The notes beneath the pieces are model-generated. The model was not told the DNA's origin. It saw only the letters and a list, made by a program, of their open reading frames with translations, and ran no database searches. Positions 1 through 8,260 of a stretch of 64,000 nucleotides of DNA are shown piece after piece. Numbering within the stretch: position 1 is the stretch's first letter; each line of letters opens with the position of its first letter. The position numbers and the translations under genes were made by a program. The stretch is from Anaerosporobacter mobilis DSM 15930 (GTDB taxonomy: Bacteria; Bacillota; Clostridia; Lachnospirales; Lachnospiraceae). The stretch covers positions 107,941 through 171,940 of the forward strand of contig NZ_FRCP01000016.1 of the NCBI RefSeq assembly GCF_900142955.1, written 5' to 3'.

Positions 1-2811
1 GATACTAGATTAACAAGTTATTTTGGTTATATTCAGGATAATGCCTCTATACAATTAGTGAATGATGCAAAGCTAAGCTATGCTCACAAATACCTTAATA
101 CCGTTAAACCAGAGTATAAAGATTATCCTGTAATTGCAGCTTCGCAGTACTATAAGTATGGTGTTAATTCTGTTGATGATTATGCCAATATATCAGGTGG
201 GGTAACGGAAGCTGAATTAGCGCAGATTCAAGCCTATAATGGATATACTGCGATATATAAGATTACAGGAAAGCAATTACGTGAGTGGTTAGAGTGGATT
301 GCAAGTGCATATGAAACCATTTATCAAGAGAATACATCAAGCGACACTACCATGGCAGGGCTTGTTCAGTCAGCAGTAGGAAAGCAATTAGTTTCCGATG
401 AGTGGCAGAACAATTGGGGGAATTTTCGCGTCTTTGACGGGATTGAATATACCATAAGTCCGATTAACAAACCCAGATATGATTTGAATGGTAACAAGAT
501 TAATAATACAAATCGTATTACCAAATTAATGTATAATGGACAGAATGTAACGGATTCAATGGAACTCATTCTTGTAACTGATATTATAACAAAACCTACA
601 GAAGCAACAGCCAATATTGACAATCAAAAAGTCTATGGAGGATATAATAGAGGACAGGTAATTGTCAGTGATTATCTTTCAGAACTTGCAAAGATGGGAA
701 AAGTTAGTTATACAGCAGATAATAACTGGAATGTTCTTGTTCCAGGTGGATATTCATTCTTAATTAAGAGTCCTGTTACATCAGAAACTTTTGCTAAGAA
801 TACGAAATGGTACAGTAAAACCGCTACATCATTAGGTGGATTAGCATATATACAAGGGTATGGTAGTGCATTAAGTACAATCAACGCAGCACCTTCTATT
901 ATCCTTACTTCAACGAATACAGAAACAACGAATAAATCAGTTAAGATACTAGTTGATGCCTATGCTGGCTCAGGGATTGCACAGCTTAGATTCGTGTACG
1001 GAGATTATGATATAGATAGTTTCGTATGGGATTCAGCAACAAGCGTTGTGAATGGCGGTTTCACAGTAACAGCGAATGGAATCTATAGCGTATACGCAAA
1101 AGATGCGAAAGGAAATGCAGTCGTTCGTAAGATTAAAGTAACGAATATCAGTGACACGGATCTGGAAGCACCTAAGGTTAATACGTATACAAACAGAAAG
1201 ACAAAGATTACTGGAACAGCAGAACCAGGAGCCATCATACGTTTCGTAGCAAGTACAGGTTTATACAAGCACGTAGTAGGTGCTGATGGTAACTTCTCAT
1301 ACGCTTTACCAAGTCAGCCTTCCGGTACAACGGTTCAAGTATATGTGGAAGATGCCAGTGGGCGTACAAGTAAGAGAACTACCGTTAAAGTAAAACGTAC
1401 CGGTCCTAATGCTAGCGAACTTGATACCATTAATAATACTAGAGCAGGTATCTATGGGAATACCAATGATAGTGATGCTACAGTAATAGCAATTATAGAT
1501 GAAACCGTTTATGTTGCTAAGAATGGTGGAAAAGCAAGATATCAAGCAAGCGAAATCTATAAGAGTAGCTTAACAATTAAAGAAGTAACACAAACAATTG
1601 AATCTGATTTTAACTTTAAGTTAAGTACACCATTATTAAAACCAGGTGTTAAAATTAAGGTATATTCTATCGACCATCTTGGTAGAGCAAGTCGTTTGAA
1701 CACAGTTACTGTTAAGTCAGCAGGACCAAATGCACCTTCCATCTATGAAGTAATGGATATTGAAAGAACCGTTTCTGGTAGGGTAACCTCAGCAGAATCA
1801 GGATCAGAGTTCAAAGTCTATGTTACCGTTGGGGATAAGACATATTCAGCAGATTCGGATGAAAAGGGTTATTATTCAGTAGAAGTTGGTAAATTAACAG
1901 CTGGTGAGAAGATTAGCGTATATGCAACGGATGTTGTTAATAACAAGACAAGAAAGAGTTATACATCTTCAAAAACAGTAGGTAGTGTAGCAAGCTATAT
2001 AACCACAGGAGTTGATTCTTTCTTCTTAGATCGTATTACGAATAAGATGACTTCTTTCTCTATATACCAAGAGGCAGGAGAAGAAGTATTTGTTTCCATT
2101 AATAAGACCGTATATGAAGGCGTGACCAACGAAGATGGTGAGTTTACAATTGATTTAGGTAAGAAACTTACAGCAGGAACTAAGATCTATGCATATACAA
2201 GATTTTCGAATGGTACTGTGTATGAAGTAGAAGAGCTTACCGTTTTAGCGGATGTTCCAGCTGTACCATTTACAACAAACAAGAGCATTACAACGAATAC
2301 AAAGACAATTAAGATGGTTACAGATGAAAAATGTACCGTTGTTATGGCAATAGGAGATAAGAAGTATACGAAGACAGATGGCACATATGATAGCACGTTA
2401 GATGGTTATGTATATTCCTTCTCAATTCCTAGAACAAACTCTTCTGAGACAATCAAAGTATATGCTAAGAATAAGGTTGGAGCTAGTAAATCTGTGAAAC
2501 TTACAATTGAGGAGACAGCACCAAATGCACCAAAAGTGGATAAAGTGAAGTCAACCGATGAAGAAATTACAGGAACGATTCACCTTATTGCACCAGATTC
2601 ATTAGATGAGTATTCAGAGGTTACAGCGGATAATACTAAAACAGTTGTATACGCTAAGATTGGTAATAAGAAATACAAAGGTGAAGTAGATGATGACGGT
2701 AAATTCGTAATCAAGATTCCAAAACAAAAAGCGGGAACTGTTATTAAGGTATGGGGAACCAACAAAGCTGGTGGTGATGGACCAGAAAAAGAAATAAAAG
2801 TAGTGAAATAA
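1..2811 (+). CDS. C-terminal part of a CpdB-like 2',3'-cyclic-nucleotide phosphodiesterase/3'-nucleotidase with Ig-like repeats (5' end outside window)
   Basis: The reading frame is open from base 1, so the gene begins upstream; the GTG at 58 is internal. The first part matches the C-terminal domain of 5'-nucleotidase/CpdB enzymes: a segment like SIQLVNDAKLSY, then TGKQLREWLEWIAS about 75 codons later, which in this family forms the nucleotide-binding half. The metal-binding metallophosphoesterase half is not in the window. From about visible residue 290 to the end there are some seven repeats of 75-95 residues separated by APN/GPNAP-type hinges, resembling Big_6/Ig-like domains of surface proteins. 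The protein is presumably exported and scavenges nucleotides at the cell surface. No LPXTG sorting motif or S-layer domain is visible at its C-terminus. Enzyme class is fairly sure; substrate preference is not. Confidence 0.8.
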   Translation, partial: DTRLTSYFGYIQDNASIQLVNDAKLSYAHKYLNTVKPEYKDYPVIAASQYYKYGVNSVDDYANISGGVTEAELAQIQAYNGYTAIYKITGKQLREWLEWIASAYETIYQENTSSDTTMAGLVQSAVGKQLVSDEWQNNWGNFRVFDGIEYTISPINKPRYDLNGNKINNTNRITKLMYNGQNVTDSMELILVTDIITKPTEATANIDNQKVYGGYNRGQVIVSDYLSELAKMGKVSYTADNNWNVLVPGGYSFLIKSPVTSETFAKNTKWYSKTATSLGGLAYIQGYGSALSTINAAPSIILTSTNTETTNKSVKILVDAYAGSGIAQLRFVYGDYDIDSFVWDSATSVVNGGFTVTANGIYSVYAKDAKGNAVVRKIKVTNISDTDLEAPKVNTYTNRKTKITGTAEPGAIIRFVASTGLYKHVVGADGNFSYALPSQPSGTTVQVYVEDASGRTSKRTTVKVKRTGPNASELDTINNTRAGIYGNTNDSDATVIAIIDETVYVAKNGGKARYQASEIYKSSLTIKEVTQTIESDFNFKLSTPLLKPGVKIKVYSIDHLGRASRLNTVTVKSAGPNAPSIYEVMDIERTVSGRVTSAESGSEFKVYVTVGDKTYSADSDEKGYYSVEVGKLTAGEKISVYATDVVNNKTRKSYTSSKTVGSVASYITTGVDSFFLDRITNKMTSFSIYQEAGEEVFVSINKTVYEGVTNEDGEFTIDLGKKLTAGTKIYAYTRFSNGTVYEVEELTVLADVPAVPFTTNKSITTNTKTIKMVTDEKCTVVMAIGDKKYTKTDGTYDSTLDGYVYSFSIPRTNSSETIKVYAKNKVGASKSVKLTIEETAPNAPKVDKVKSTDEEITGTIHLIAPDSLDEYSEVTADNTKTVVYAKIGNKKYKGEVDDDGKFVIKIPKQKAGTVIKVWGTNKAGGDGPEKEIKVVK

Positions 2812-2823
2812 CAAAAGAGATTC

Positions 2824-2935
2824 AGGTGCCAAAAGCCCACTTTATATTTTGAGTCGTCAATTTGCCCAATTTATAGACTAGTATGTGAATGTGCAAATTG
2901 ACGAAGGCAAGTTTTTTGGAGGGCTTTTGACACCT
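2824..2935. repeat. 112-bp imperfect palindrome (nested inverted repeats)
   Basis: Outer arms at 2824-2838 and 2921-2935 match in 14 of 15 positions (AGGTGCCAAAAGCCC against GGGCTTTTGACACCT). Inner arms at 2855-2865 and 2893-2903 match perfectly (CGTCAATTTGC against GCAAATTGACG). It lies 13 bp after the nucleotidase stop. It could act as a terminator, but there is no clean T-tract after the outer arm, so a small mobile palindromic element is an equal possibility. Confidence 0.6.
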
Positions 2936-2968
2936 AAATTCTAAAAGTATATAAGGTAAAATAATAAG

Positions 2969-3038
2969 ACTGCCAAGCCGCTTGTCTGCATATATTGAAA
3001 TGATGGTATATGTAGCAAGATGACTTGGCAGTTTTTTT
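2969..3038 (+). terminator. Rho-independent terminator
   Basis: ACTGCCAAG (2969-2977) pairs with CTTGGCAGT (3024-3032), followed by a run of seven T. A second, inner helix is possible between TGCATATAT and ATATGTAGCA. It is the first good terminator after the nucleotidase gene. Confidence 0.7.
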
Positions 3039-3065
3039 ATAATAAGGTAGCAGAGCAGGAGTTGT

Positions 3066-3225
3066 TCAGCTTCGTAAACTTATATACGAACCTTGGTGCA
3101 ATTTCCTATAGTTATGTGGTGAATAACCTTGAAACCTACGAAATATCTTAGCATAATAGTTCGGATCATCAAAACCTACACATGCTGCAATTTCTGTTAT
3201 TGATTGAGTACCTGTGATATGGTTT
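3066..3225 (-). pseudogene. Remnant of an AraC-family regulator (C-terminal helix-turn-helix only)
   Basis: The reverse strand between about 3225 and a stop at 3066-3068 translates to the second helix-turn-helix of an AraC/XylS regulator, with recognisable pieces ITEIAACVGFDDPNYYAK and FRRFQGYSPHNYRK. Upstream, the matching residues (DIETISQV) are in a different frame and there is no start codon or sensor domain. I read it as a decayed 3' fragment. It has no sensible promoter and is unlikely to make a functional protein. Confidence 0.7.
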
Positions 3226-3354
3226 CAATATCAGTGGATTTGATGCTTATTTGCATACGAATGTGATAGAAGCAGCAGGGGGCAGTTCTAGATAAGAAAA
3301 ACAGGGGCTAAACACTTGGATTTATAAAAAATTATAAATTTTGGTAAAAACCTA

Positions 3355-3383
3355 TTGACATTGTAGGAAAATTAGAGTATAAA
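3355..3383 (+). promoter_or_regulatory. Sigma-A type promoter of cysK
   Basis: TTGACA (3355-3360), a spacer of exactly 17 bp, and TATAAA (3378-3383), about 60 bp before the cysK start. This is nearly the vegetative consensus. Confidence 0.75.
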
Positions 3384-3444
3384 TAACTTATAAAACATAT
3401 TAACTTACTAGGAATTATATAAAATAGGAAAAGGGGAATGCATT

Positions 3445-4380
3445 ATGGCAAAGATAGCAAAAAAATTAACGGATTTAATTGGAAACACTCCACTATTAGA
3501 ATTATCAAATTATGAAGAAAATAATAAGTTAGAGGCAAAGCTAATTGCTAAGCTTGAATATTTCAATCCACTTGGAAGTGTTAAAGATCGTATCGCATTT
3601 GCAATGATTGAAGAGGGAATTAAACAAGGAAAGATTAATCAAGACACAGTAATCATTGAGCCAACAAGTGGTAATACAGGTATTGGTCTTGCATTCGTAG
3701 CAGCATCAAAGAAATTACGTTTAATCCTTACAATGCCAGATACAATGAGTATTGAGCGTAGAAGAATTGTAGCAGCATTAGGAGCTGAAGTTGTATTAAC
3801 TCCAGGAGCCGAAGGTATGAAAGGTGCTATTGCGAAAGCAAATGAATTAGCGAAAGAATATGGTAATGCCATTATACCACAACAGTTTGAGAATATAGCA
3901 AATCCAGAAATCCATAGAAAAACAACAGCAGAAGAAATCTGGAGAGATACAGATGGTAATGTAGATATCTTCGTAGCTGGTGTAGGTACTGGTGGTACGG
4001 TAACTGGTAACGGTGAAGTATTAAAACAAAAAAATCCTAACGTTAAGATTGTTGCGGTTGAGCCAGCTGCTTCACCAGTATTAAGTGGTGGAAAACCAGG
4101 TCCTCATAAGATTCAAGGTATTGGTGCAGGCTTTGTTCCAGAAGTTATGAATCTTGATATCGTTGATGAGATTATCAAAGTGGAAAACGAAGATGCTTTC
4201 ACTGCTTCAAGAGCAGTAGCAAAAGAAGAAGGATTATTGGTTGGTATATCAGCAGGTGCAGCAATTCACGCAGCTACTGAATTAGCTAAACGTCCTGAGA
4301 ACAAAGGTAAGAACATTGTAGTATTATTACCTGATACAGGTGAAAGATATCTATCAACTCCATTATTTGAAGAAGTATAA
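3445..4380 (+). CDS. cysK: Cysteine synthase A (O-acetylserine sulfhydrylase)
   Basis: A PLP enzyme that makes L-cysteine from O-acetylserine and sulfide in the cytoplasm. The 311-residue length is normal for CysK. Family hallmarks are present: NTPLLEL near residue 14, the PLP lysine K47 in NPLGSVKDR, the substrate/cofactor loop EPTSGNTG at 72-79, a glycine-rich phosphate-binding GVGTGGTVTG stretch, and a C-terminal LLPDTGERYLST. ATG follows an AAGGGG ribosome binding site and the near-consensus promoter at 3355. It is monocistronic and ends in its own hairpin. No serine acetyltransferase (cysE) is adjacent. Confidence 0.95.
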   Translation: MAKIAKKLTDLIGNTPLLELSNYEENNKLEAKLIAKLEYFNPLGSVKDRIAFAMIEEGIKQGKINQDTVIIEPTSGNTGIGLAFVAASKKLRLILTMPDTMSIERRRIVAALGAEVVLTPGAEGMKGAIAKANELAKEYGNAIIPQQFENIANPEIHRKTTAEEIWRDTDGNVDIFVAGVGTGGTVTGNGEVLKQKNPNVKIVAVEPAASPVLSGGKPGPHKIQGIGAGFVPEVMNLDIVDEIIKVENEDAFTASRAVAKEEGLLVGISAGAAIHAATELAKRPENKGKNIVVLLPDTGERYLSTPLFEEV

Positions 4381-4388
4381 GAATAAAG

Positions 4389-4422
4389 GAAAGCTTCTGT
4401 GGTATACGAACAGAAGCTTTTC
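4389..4422 (+). terminator. cysK terminator
   Basis: AAGCTTCTG and CAGAAGCTT form a short stem about 10 bp after the cysK stop, followed by TTTTCTT. Confidence 0.75.
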
Positions 4423-4459
4423 TTATATGAAATAAAAGTTTCTATTAACACAATGTAAA

Positions 4460-4506
4460 AACCCCAAATAAGCTGCCACACAAAGTGCGGCAGCTTATTT
4501 GGGGTT
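4460..4506 (-). terminator. Strong hairpin terminator of the Big_2 protein gene
   Basis: Perfect arms of about 18 bp (4460-4477 against 4489-4506, AACCCCAAATAAGCTGCC type). On the reverse strand the hairpin is followed by T residues, so it ends transcription of the convergent gene at 4520-5173. Confidence 0.8.
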
Positions 4507-4519
4507 ATGTTAAAAATAC

Positions 4520-5173
4520 TTATTTTTCAGAGTTTTCGATAACTGTTACTGTGCAGCTAACAGAGGATCCATTATCTAAAGTAGCTTTAATAATAGTGCT
4601 ACCAATCTCTTTAGCAGTAATTTTCCCGGTTGAGCTTATTACAGCTACATCTACATTACTACTTGAGAACTTTGGAATTTCAACCGTTGTATTGGGTTTG
4701 ATAACAAGAAGATTCTCAAGGAACGGATATCTTTTACCAACAGCAAGTGATAACTCAGATTTAGCTAAGACAATACTTGCGGCAGGTGGTCCGACCGTGA
4801 TTTCACATTCTAATGTCTTAATCGTCTTAGATTTCTCTTTGACAGTAGCTGTAATTATAACAGTTCCGTTTACATCATTTGCTGTAATTACGCCATCTTT
4901 ATCAACAGTTGCAATTGCTGTATCATCAGACTTAAAAGAAACAGTCTGACTGTTCTCCACATTATATACCTTTAAGGTATAAGTTGAATTCGTTACTAAT
5001 GATTTGTTTTTAACATTTAATTTTGCATTACTAGAATCTTCATCTGAAGGATTCGTAACTTGACTTGCTTTAGCTGTAGTAGGATATTTATTGATTGGAA
5101 TAGGTATCGTACTTACTACTAAGCTTGCAAGACCAATTGCAAATAACCGTTTTTTTAAGTTTTTAACGTTCAT
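4520..5173 (-). CDS. Secreted protein with two bacterial Ig-like (Big_2) domains
   Basis: The N-terminus has a basic KKR stretch, a hydrophobic segment (LFAIGLASLVVSTI) and a probable signal peptidase site near TAKASQ. After it come two Big_2-like repeats, about residues 50-127 and 128-212. Each carries the family pattern: a VGxxxxL strand, TVDKDGVITA or VISSTGKITA, then TIITATV or TIIKATL. No catalytic domain is visible. It is probably a small cell-surface adhesion or wall-binding protein. Start is set by AGGAG on the reverse strand before ATG 5173. It is a single-gene unit between two hairpins. Confidence 0.75.
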   Translation of the reverse strand: MNVKNLKKRLFAIGLASLVVSTIPIPINKYPTTAKASQVTNPSDEDSSNAKLNVKNKSLVTNSTYTLKVYNVENSQTVSFKSDDTAIATVDKDGVITANDVNGTVIITATVKEKSKTIKTLECEITVGPPAASIVLAKSELSLAVGKRYPFLENLLVIKPNTTVEIPKFSSSNVDVAVISSTGKITAKEIGSTIIKATLDNGSSVSCTVTVIENSEK

Positions 5174-5235
5174 ACATAACTCCTATCTGCATTCCTATCA
5201 TGCATTCAGTATTAACATTAACCTATTTTTTATTA

Positions 5236-5252
5236 TATCACATCTCGTGATA
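5236..5252. promoter_or_regulatory. Inverted repeat TATCAC-N5-GTGATA in a divergent promoter region
   Basis: Perfect 6-bp arms (5236-5241 and 5247-5252) in the 336-bp gap between the Big_2 gene and the response regulator. Placement upstream of 5173 fits a regulator site for the secreted protein. The rest of the gap is AT-rich, with possible -10 boxes TATAAT at 5427 and 5458 for the downstream regulator but no good -35 box. Confidence 0.35.
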
Positions 5253-5509
5253 ATTATATAAGTAGTCTTTGTCAGAAACATGTCAAGTTTGTAAGAAATT
5301 CAAGTTTTAGTAGAGTATCCATGAGTTCCCAATTATTAGGAAGTTTTTATGCATCTATGTGTAAAACTAGCATTCTAAGGTAATATCGTAAGAAATTGTT
5401 AAGAATTAACCAAAGGATGACACTTGTATAATACATAGTTAATACGATATAATAGATTAGTATTGTTTAAAAAGGTTTGGGGTAACAGTAATGAAAGGAC
5501 GGTTAGACT

Positions 5510-6205
5510 ATGCAACATATTTTAATTGCCGATGATAATAATGATATAACGGATATTCTATCTACATATGCACAAAAGGAAGGGTATGAACCAATTGTTG
5601 CAGCTGATGGAGTAGAAGCTTTGGAATTATTTCAAAAATATAATCCAGTTGCGGTTTTATTAGATGTAATGATGCCCAAGGAAGATGGTTATGAGGTATG
5701 TAGAAAGATAAGAAGCAAATCAAACACACCGGTTATTCTAATTACTGCAAGGGGAGAAGATTTCGAAAAAATTATGGGACTTGATATTGGAGCTGATGAT
5801 TATATCGTCAAACCGTTTAGTCCAAGTGAGGTAATGGCAAGAGTAAGAGCAGTACTTCGTAGAATGTCGAATTCCACTCAACCACAGAAATCTGAGAATA
5901 CGATTTCTATCAGTAATCTTGAAATTAATTTAGATGAGTATACGCTCTACATAGATAATAAGAAGATGTCATTAACAAAAAAAGAAATTGAGACTATGTG
6001 GACTCTAGTAAGTAATCCGAATAAGGTATTTACGAGAGATAATTTATTAGATAGCTTGTGGGGATTTGACTATTTTGGTGATAGCCGTACAGTTGATTCC
6101 CATATTAAAAGACTGCGCGCAAAATTAGATAAAGTAGAACACTCAGATTGGACGATTAAGACAATTTGGGGAGTTGGATACAAATTCGAAATCGAGGAAG
6201 AATAA
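5510..6205 (+). CDS. OmpR/PhoB-family response regulator
   Basis: DNA-binding response regulator. Receiver domain residues 1-120: acidic pair D8/D9, phosphoacceptor D52 in LLDVMMPKEDG, conserved T in LITAR, and K in DDYIVKPFS. The C-terminal winged-helix (about 130-228) has the SLTKKEIETMWTL and SRTVDSHIKRLRAKL patterns. The stop overlaps the start of the kinase gene (TAATG), so the pair is translationally coupled. The target genes cannot be read from the sequence. It is phosphorylated presumably by the kinase encoded next. Confidence 0.9.
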   Translation: MQHILIADDNNDITDILSTYAQKEGYEPIVAADGVEALELFQKYNPVAVLLDVMMPKEDGYEVCRKIRSKSNTPVILITARGEDFEKIMGLDIGADDYIVKPFSPSEVMARVRAVLRRMSNSTQPQKSENTISISNLEINLDEYTLYIDNKKMSLTKKEIETMWTLVSNPNKVFTRDNLLDSLWGFDYFGDSRTVDSHIKRLRAKLDKVEHSDWTIKTIWGVGYKFEIEEE

Positions 6206-7737
6206 TGAACATTGTAGATAAAGATAATAATGTAAAGATATATAATAGAATATCATTTCGAGTTTATCTTTATTTTGCTATTATAATTTGTTTGTTCGCA
6301 GCAACACTTGGCATGATGTTTGTGCAATTAAGTAAGACAAACTCAAAGAATACGTATAGAGATCGATTACGAAGCAAAGGGGTAAGCATAGCAGGGATTC
6401 TCAATGATTATATTGTATATGAGAATTATGAAGAATATCCGGCATTTTGGATGACCTTGAAGAAGGTAGAGACATCGGAGATGGATATCTGGATTGTAAA
6501 CAATGGTGATGAGAATAGTCCGATGAAAGAGCTTGCGGATACTGATTTAACCAACATGGATTTGAATTCAAGTATTAAATCAGTTTTACACCAATCACTA
6601 GAAGGTAACATAACAGATAAGGTTTACTATAGTGATATCTATAAAGAAACAGTAATGTCCGTTGGGGTACCTGTATATGATGGGAACAAAGAAATAGTAG
6701 GTACGGTGTTGTTGCATTCTCCGATTAGGGGGCAAACGGAATTAATAAAAAATAGTTTGCGTATGATATTAATTAGTGCGGTAACTGCTTTATTCGTGTG
6801 TTTTATTGTTGCAGTTATATTCGCACGAAAACTTACTAAGCCTATATCAAAGATGCGTGTTACTGCACTTGGTCTTGCAGAAGGAGATTATTCTCTTAAG
6901 ATTAATAGTAATCAACAGGATGAACTTGGTGATCTTGCAAGAATATTCGATATTCTTTCTGAGCGACTTGCTCAAAGTGAAGAGGAAAGAAAGAACCTCG
7001 AACAGATGCGTATGGATTTCTTTGCAAATGTATCACATGAACTTCGTACACCAATTACGGTTATTAGAGCTTATACAGAGATGTTAATTGATGGTATTAT
7101 TACTGATGCTGATAAAATAGCTTCCAATTATGAAAGAATGTTGAAAGAATGCAAGGGTATGGAACGATTAGTAGGTGATTTGTTACTTGTGTCAAAATTA
7201 CAGAATCCAGATTTTGCAGTTGAGAAAGAACCAATTAATCTAATTCAAATCTTTGATGACATTGTAAGGAATGCGACTGCTATTTGCTCAAAGAAGAATA
7301 TTACACTTAATATCAAAAAAGACAGTGAGTCGGTTATGATGTTAGGTGACTATGATCGATTGAGGCAGATGTTCATGGTTATTTTTGATAATGCGGTTAA
7401 ATTCTCAAAAGAAAATTCAAACCTGTACATAAAAATAACTTGTATGGACACAATAAGAATATCAATTAAAGATGAAGGTGTAGGTATCTCGAAAGAGGAA
7501 TTACCTTATATCTTTGAGAAATTTTATAAATCTAAGTTAAGACAGAATGCCAATGGATCGGGTCTTGGATTAGCAATAGCAAAACAAATAGCAATAAAGC
7601 ATAATGGTAAAATCGATGTAATAAGTGAACTTGGAAAAGGAACAGAATTTATATTTACATTCGACCATATGGAGAATTCATATGAGATAGAATTGGAAGA
7701 TGAAGTTGCAGCTTCTTTATCGGATGATGACTGTTAA
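6205..7737 (+). CDS. Sensor histidine kinase partner of the 5510 response regulator
   Basis: Membrane sensor kinase. I choose ATG 6205, which overlaps the previous stop and follows GAGGAAG, giving 510 residues; the frame is open to 6166 but without a ribosome binding site. TM1 is about residues 20-42, then an extracellular sensor of about 145 residues, TM2 about 187-208, HAMP, and HisKA with phosphoacceptor H near 278 in NVSHELRTP. The ATPase domain has the N box VIFDNAVKF, G1 DEGVGIS and G2 GSGLGLA. It ends in an acidic tail. A complete, apparently functional kinase with an unknown signal. Confidence 0.9.
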   Translation: MNIVDKDNNVKIYNRISFRVYLYFAIIICLFAATLGMMFVQLSKTNSKNTYRDRLRSKGVSIAGILNDYIVYENYEEYPAFWMTLKKVETSEMDIWIVNNGDENSPMKELADTDLTNMDLNSSIKSVLHQSLEGNITDKVYYSDIYKETVMSVGVPVYDGNKEIVGTVLLHSPIRGQTELIKNSLRMILISAVTALFVCFIVAVIFARKLTKPISKMRVTALGLAEGDYSLKINSNQQDELGDLARIFDILSERLAQSEEERKNLEQMRMDFFANVSHELRTPITVIRAYTEMLIDGIITDADKIASNYERMLKECKGMERLVGDLLLVSKLQNPDFAVEKEPINLIQIFDDIVRNATAICSKKNITLNIKKDSESVMMLGDYDRLRQMFMVIFDNAVKFSKENSNLYIKITCMDTIRISIKDEGVGISKEELPYIFEKFYKSKLRQNANGSGLGLAIAKQIAIKHNGKIDVISELGKGTEFIFTFDHMENSYEIELEDEVAASLSDDDC

Positions 7738-7818
7738 TAGTACAAGCTGTTCATATAAATCAGATAATTAGTTAAAATATGAAATTAGTAATATAAATCA
7801 ATAAATTAGTCTTTTATC

Positions 7819-7847
7819 TTGAAAAATCAATTCAGTAGAGGTATAAT
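7819..7847 (+). promoter_or_regulatory. Promoter of the structured RNA gene
   Basis: TTGAAA (7819-7824), 17 bp spacer, TATAAT (7842-7847). No open reading frame with a ribosome binding site follows, so it points to an RNA gene starting near 7854. Confidence 0.7.
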
Positions 7848-7853
7848 ATAAGA

Positions 7854-8092
7854 AATTAAAGAACAAATACAGGTAACTATTCCTGGAATGTGCGACACTC
7901 TTGCTATTTTGAACCTACATTCATGAATAAGGGATACCAATATTTATGAGAATATGCCAGGCCATCGTTTGGAGTGGAAGGCAGACGCTTGTGTGAGGTA
8001 ACCCACCTAGCTATAGCTAGGAGTCAAAATACAGGAAACGGCATTTTGGGGTAATTACACAAATGATTAAGGCAGCGTAGGCTGCCTTTTCT
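7854..8092 (+). ncRNA. Stand-alone structured non-coding RNA (6S-like or raiA-like candidate)
   Basis: About 240 nt between a consensus promoter and an intrinsic terminator (GGCAGC-GTAG-GCTGCC-TTTT, 8071-8090). Helices visible by eye: CCTGGAATGT 7882-7891 with GCATTTTGGG 8041-8050; TATTTTGA 7905-7912 with TCAAAATA 8024-8031; ACCTACA 7913-7919 with TGTGAGGT 7992-7999 (one bulge); CGTTTG 7966-7971 with CAGACG 7982-7987; a local hairpin CCTAGC/GCTAGG at 8006-8021; ATATT/AATAT near 7945. The multibranched fold and separate promoter fit a trans-acting RNA more than a riboswitch, because the terminator lies 168 bp before the next gene. 6S RNA and raiA RNA are the families to test; I cannot decide between them. 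Confidence 0.6.
8069..8092 (+). terminator. Terminator of the structured RNA
   Basis: Six-bp perfect GC-rich stem GGCAGC/GCTGCC with GTAG loop followed by TTTTCTT. Confidence 0.8.
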
Positions 8093-8260
8093 TGCTGTAT
8101 AGGATTCTGTTATTAATTCGAATTAAAGATTAGGTTTCTTATAATAAGTAGATCTAATGTTACATAAAATAAATTTCTTGACAATAAATATCAATTGAAA
8201 TACCATAATATAGCATAATATATGCTGATTATAAATTAATAGAAGGTGCACAAGGATAGT

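Noticed and set aside
4485..4949. 154-codon open frame on the + strand
   Set aside because: It is the antisense shadow of the secreted Big_2 protein gene (4520-5173, reverse), which has a signal peptide, domain repeats and ribosome binding site; the + frame has none.
7854..8092. Cobalamin, SAM, lysine, T-box or c-di-GMP riboswitch
   Set aside because: None of their core consensus sequences was seen, and the terminator is followed by 168 bp and a separate gene start.
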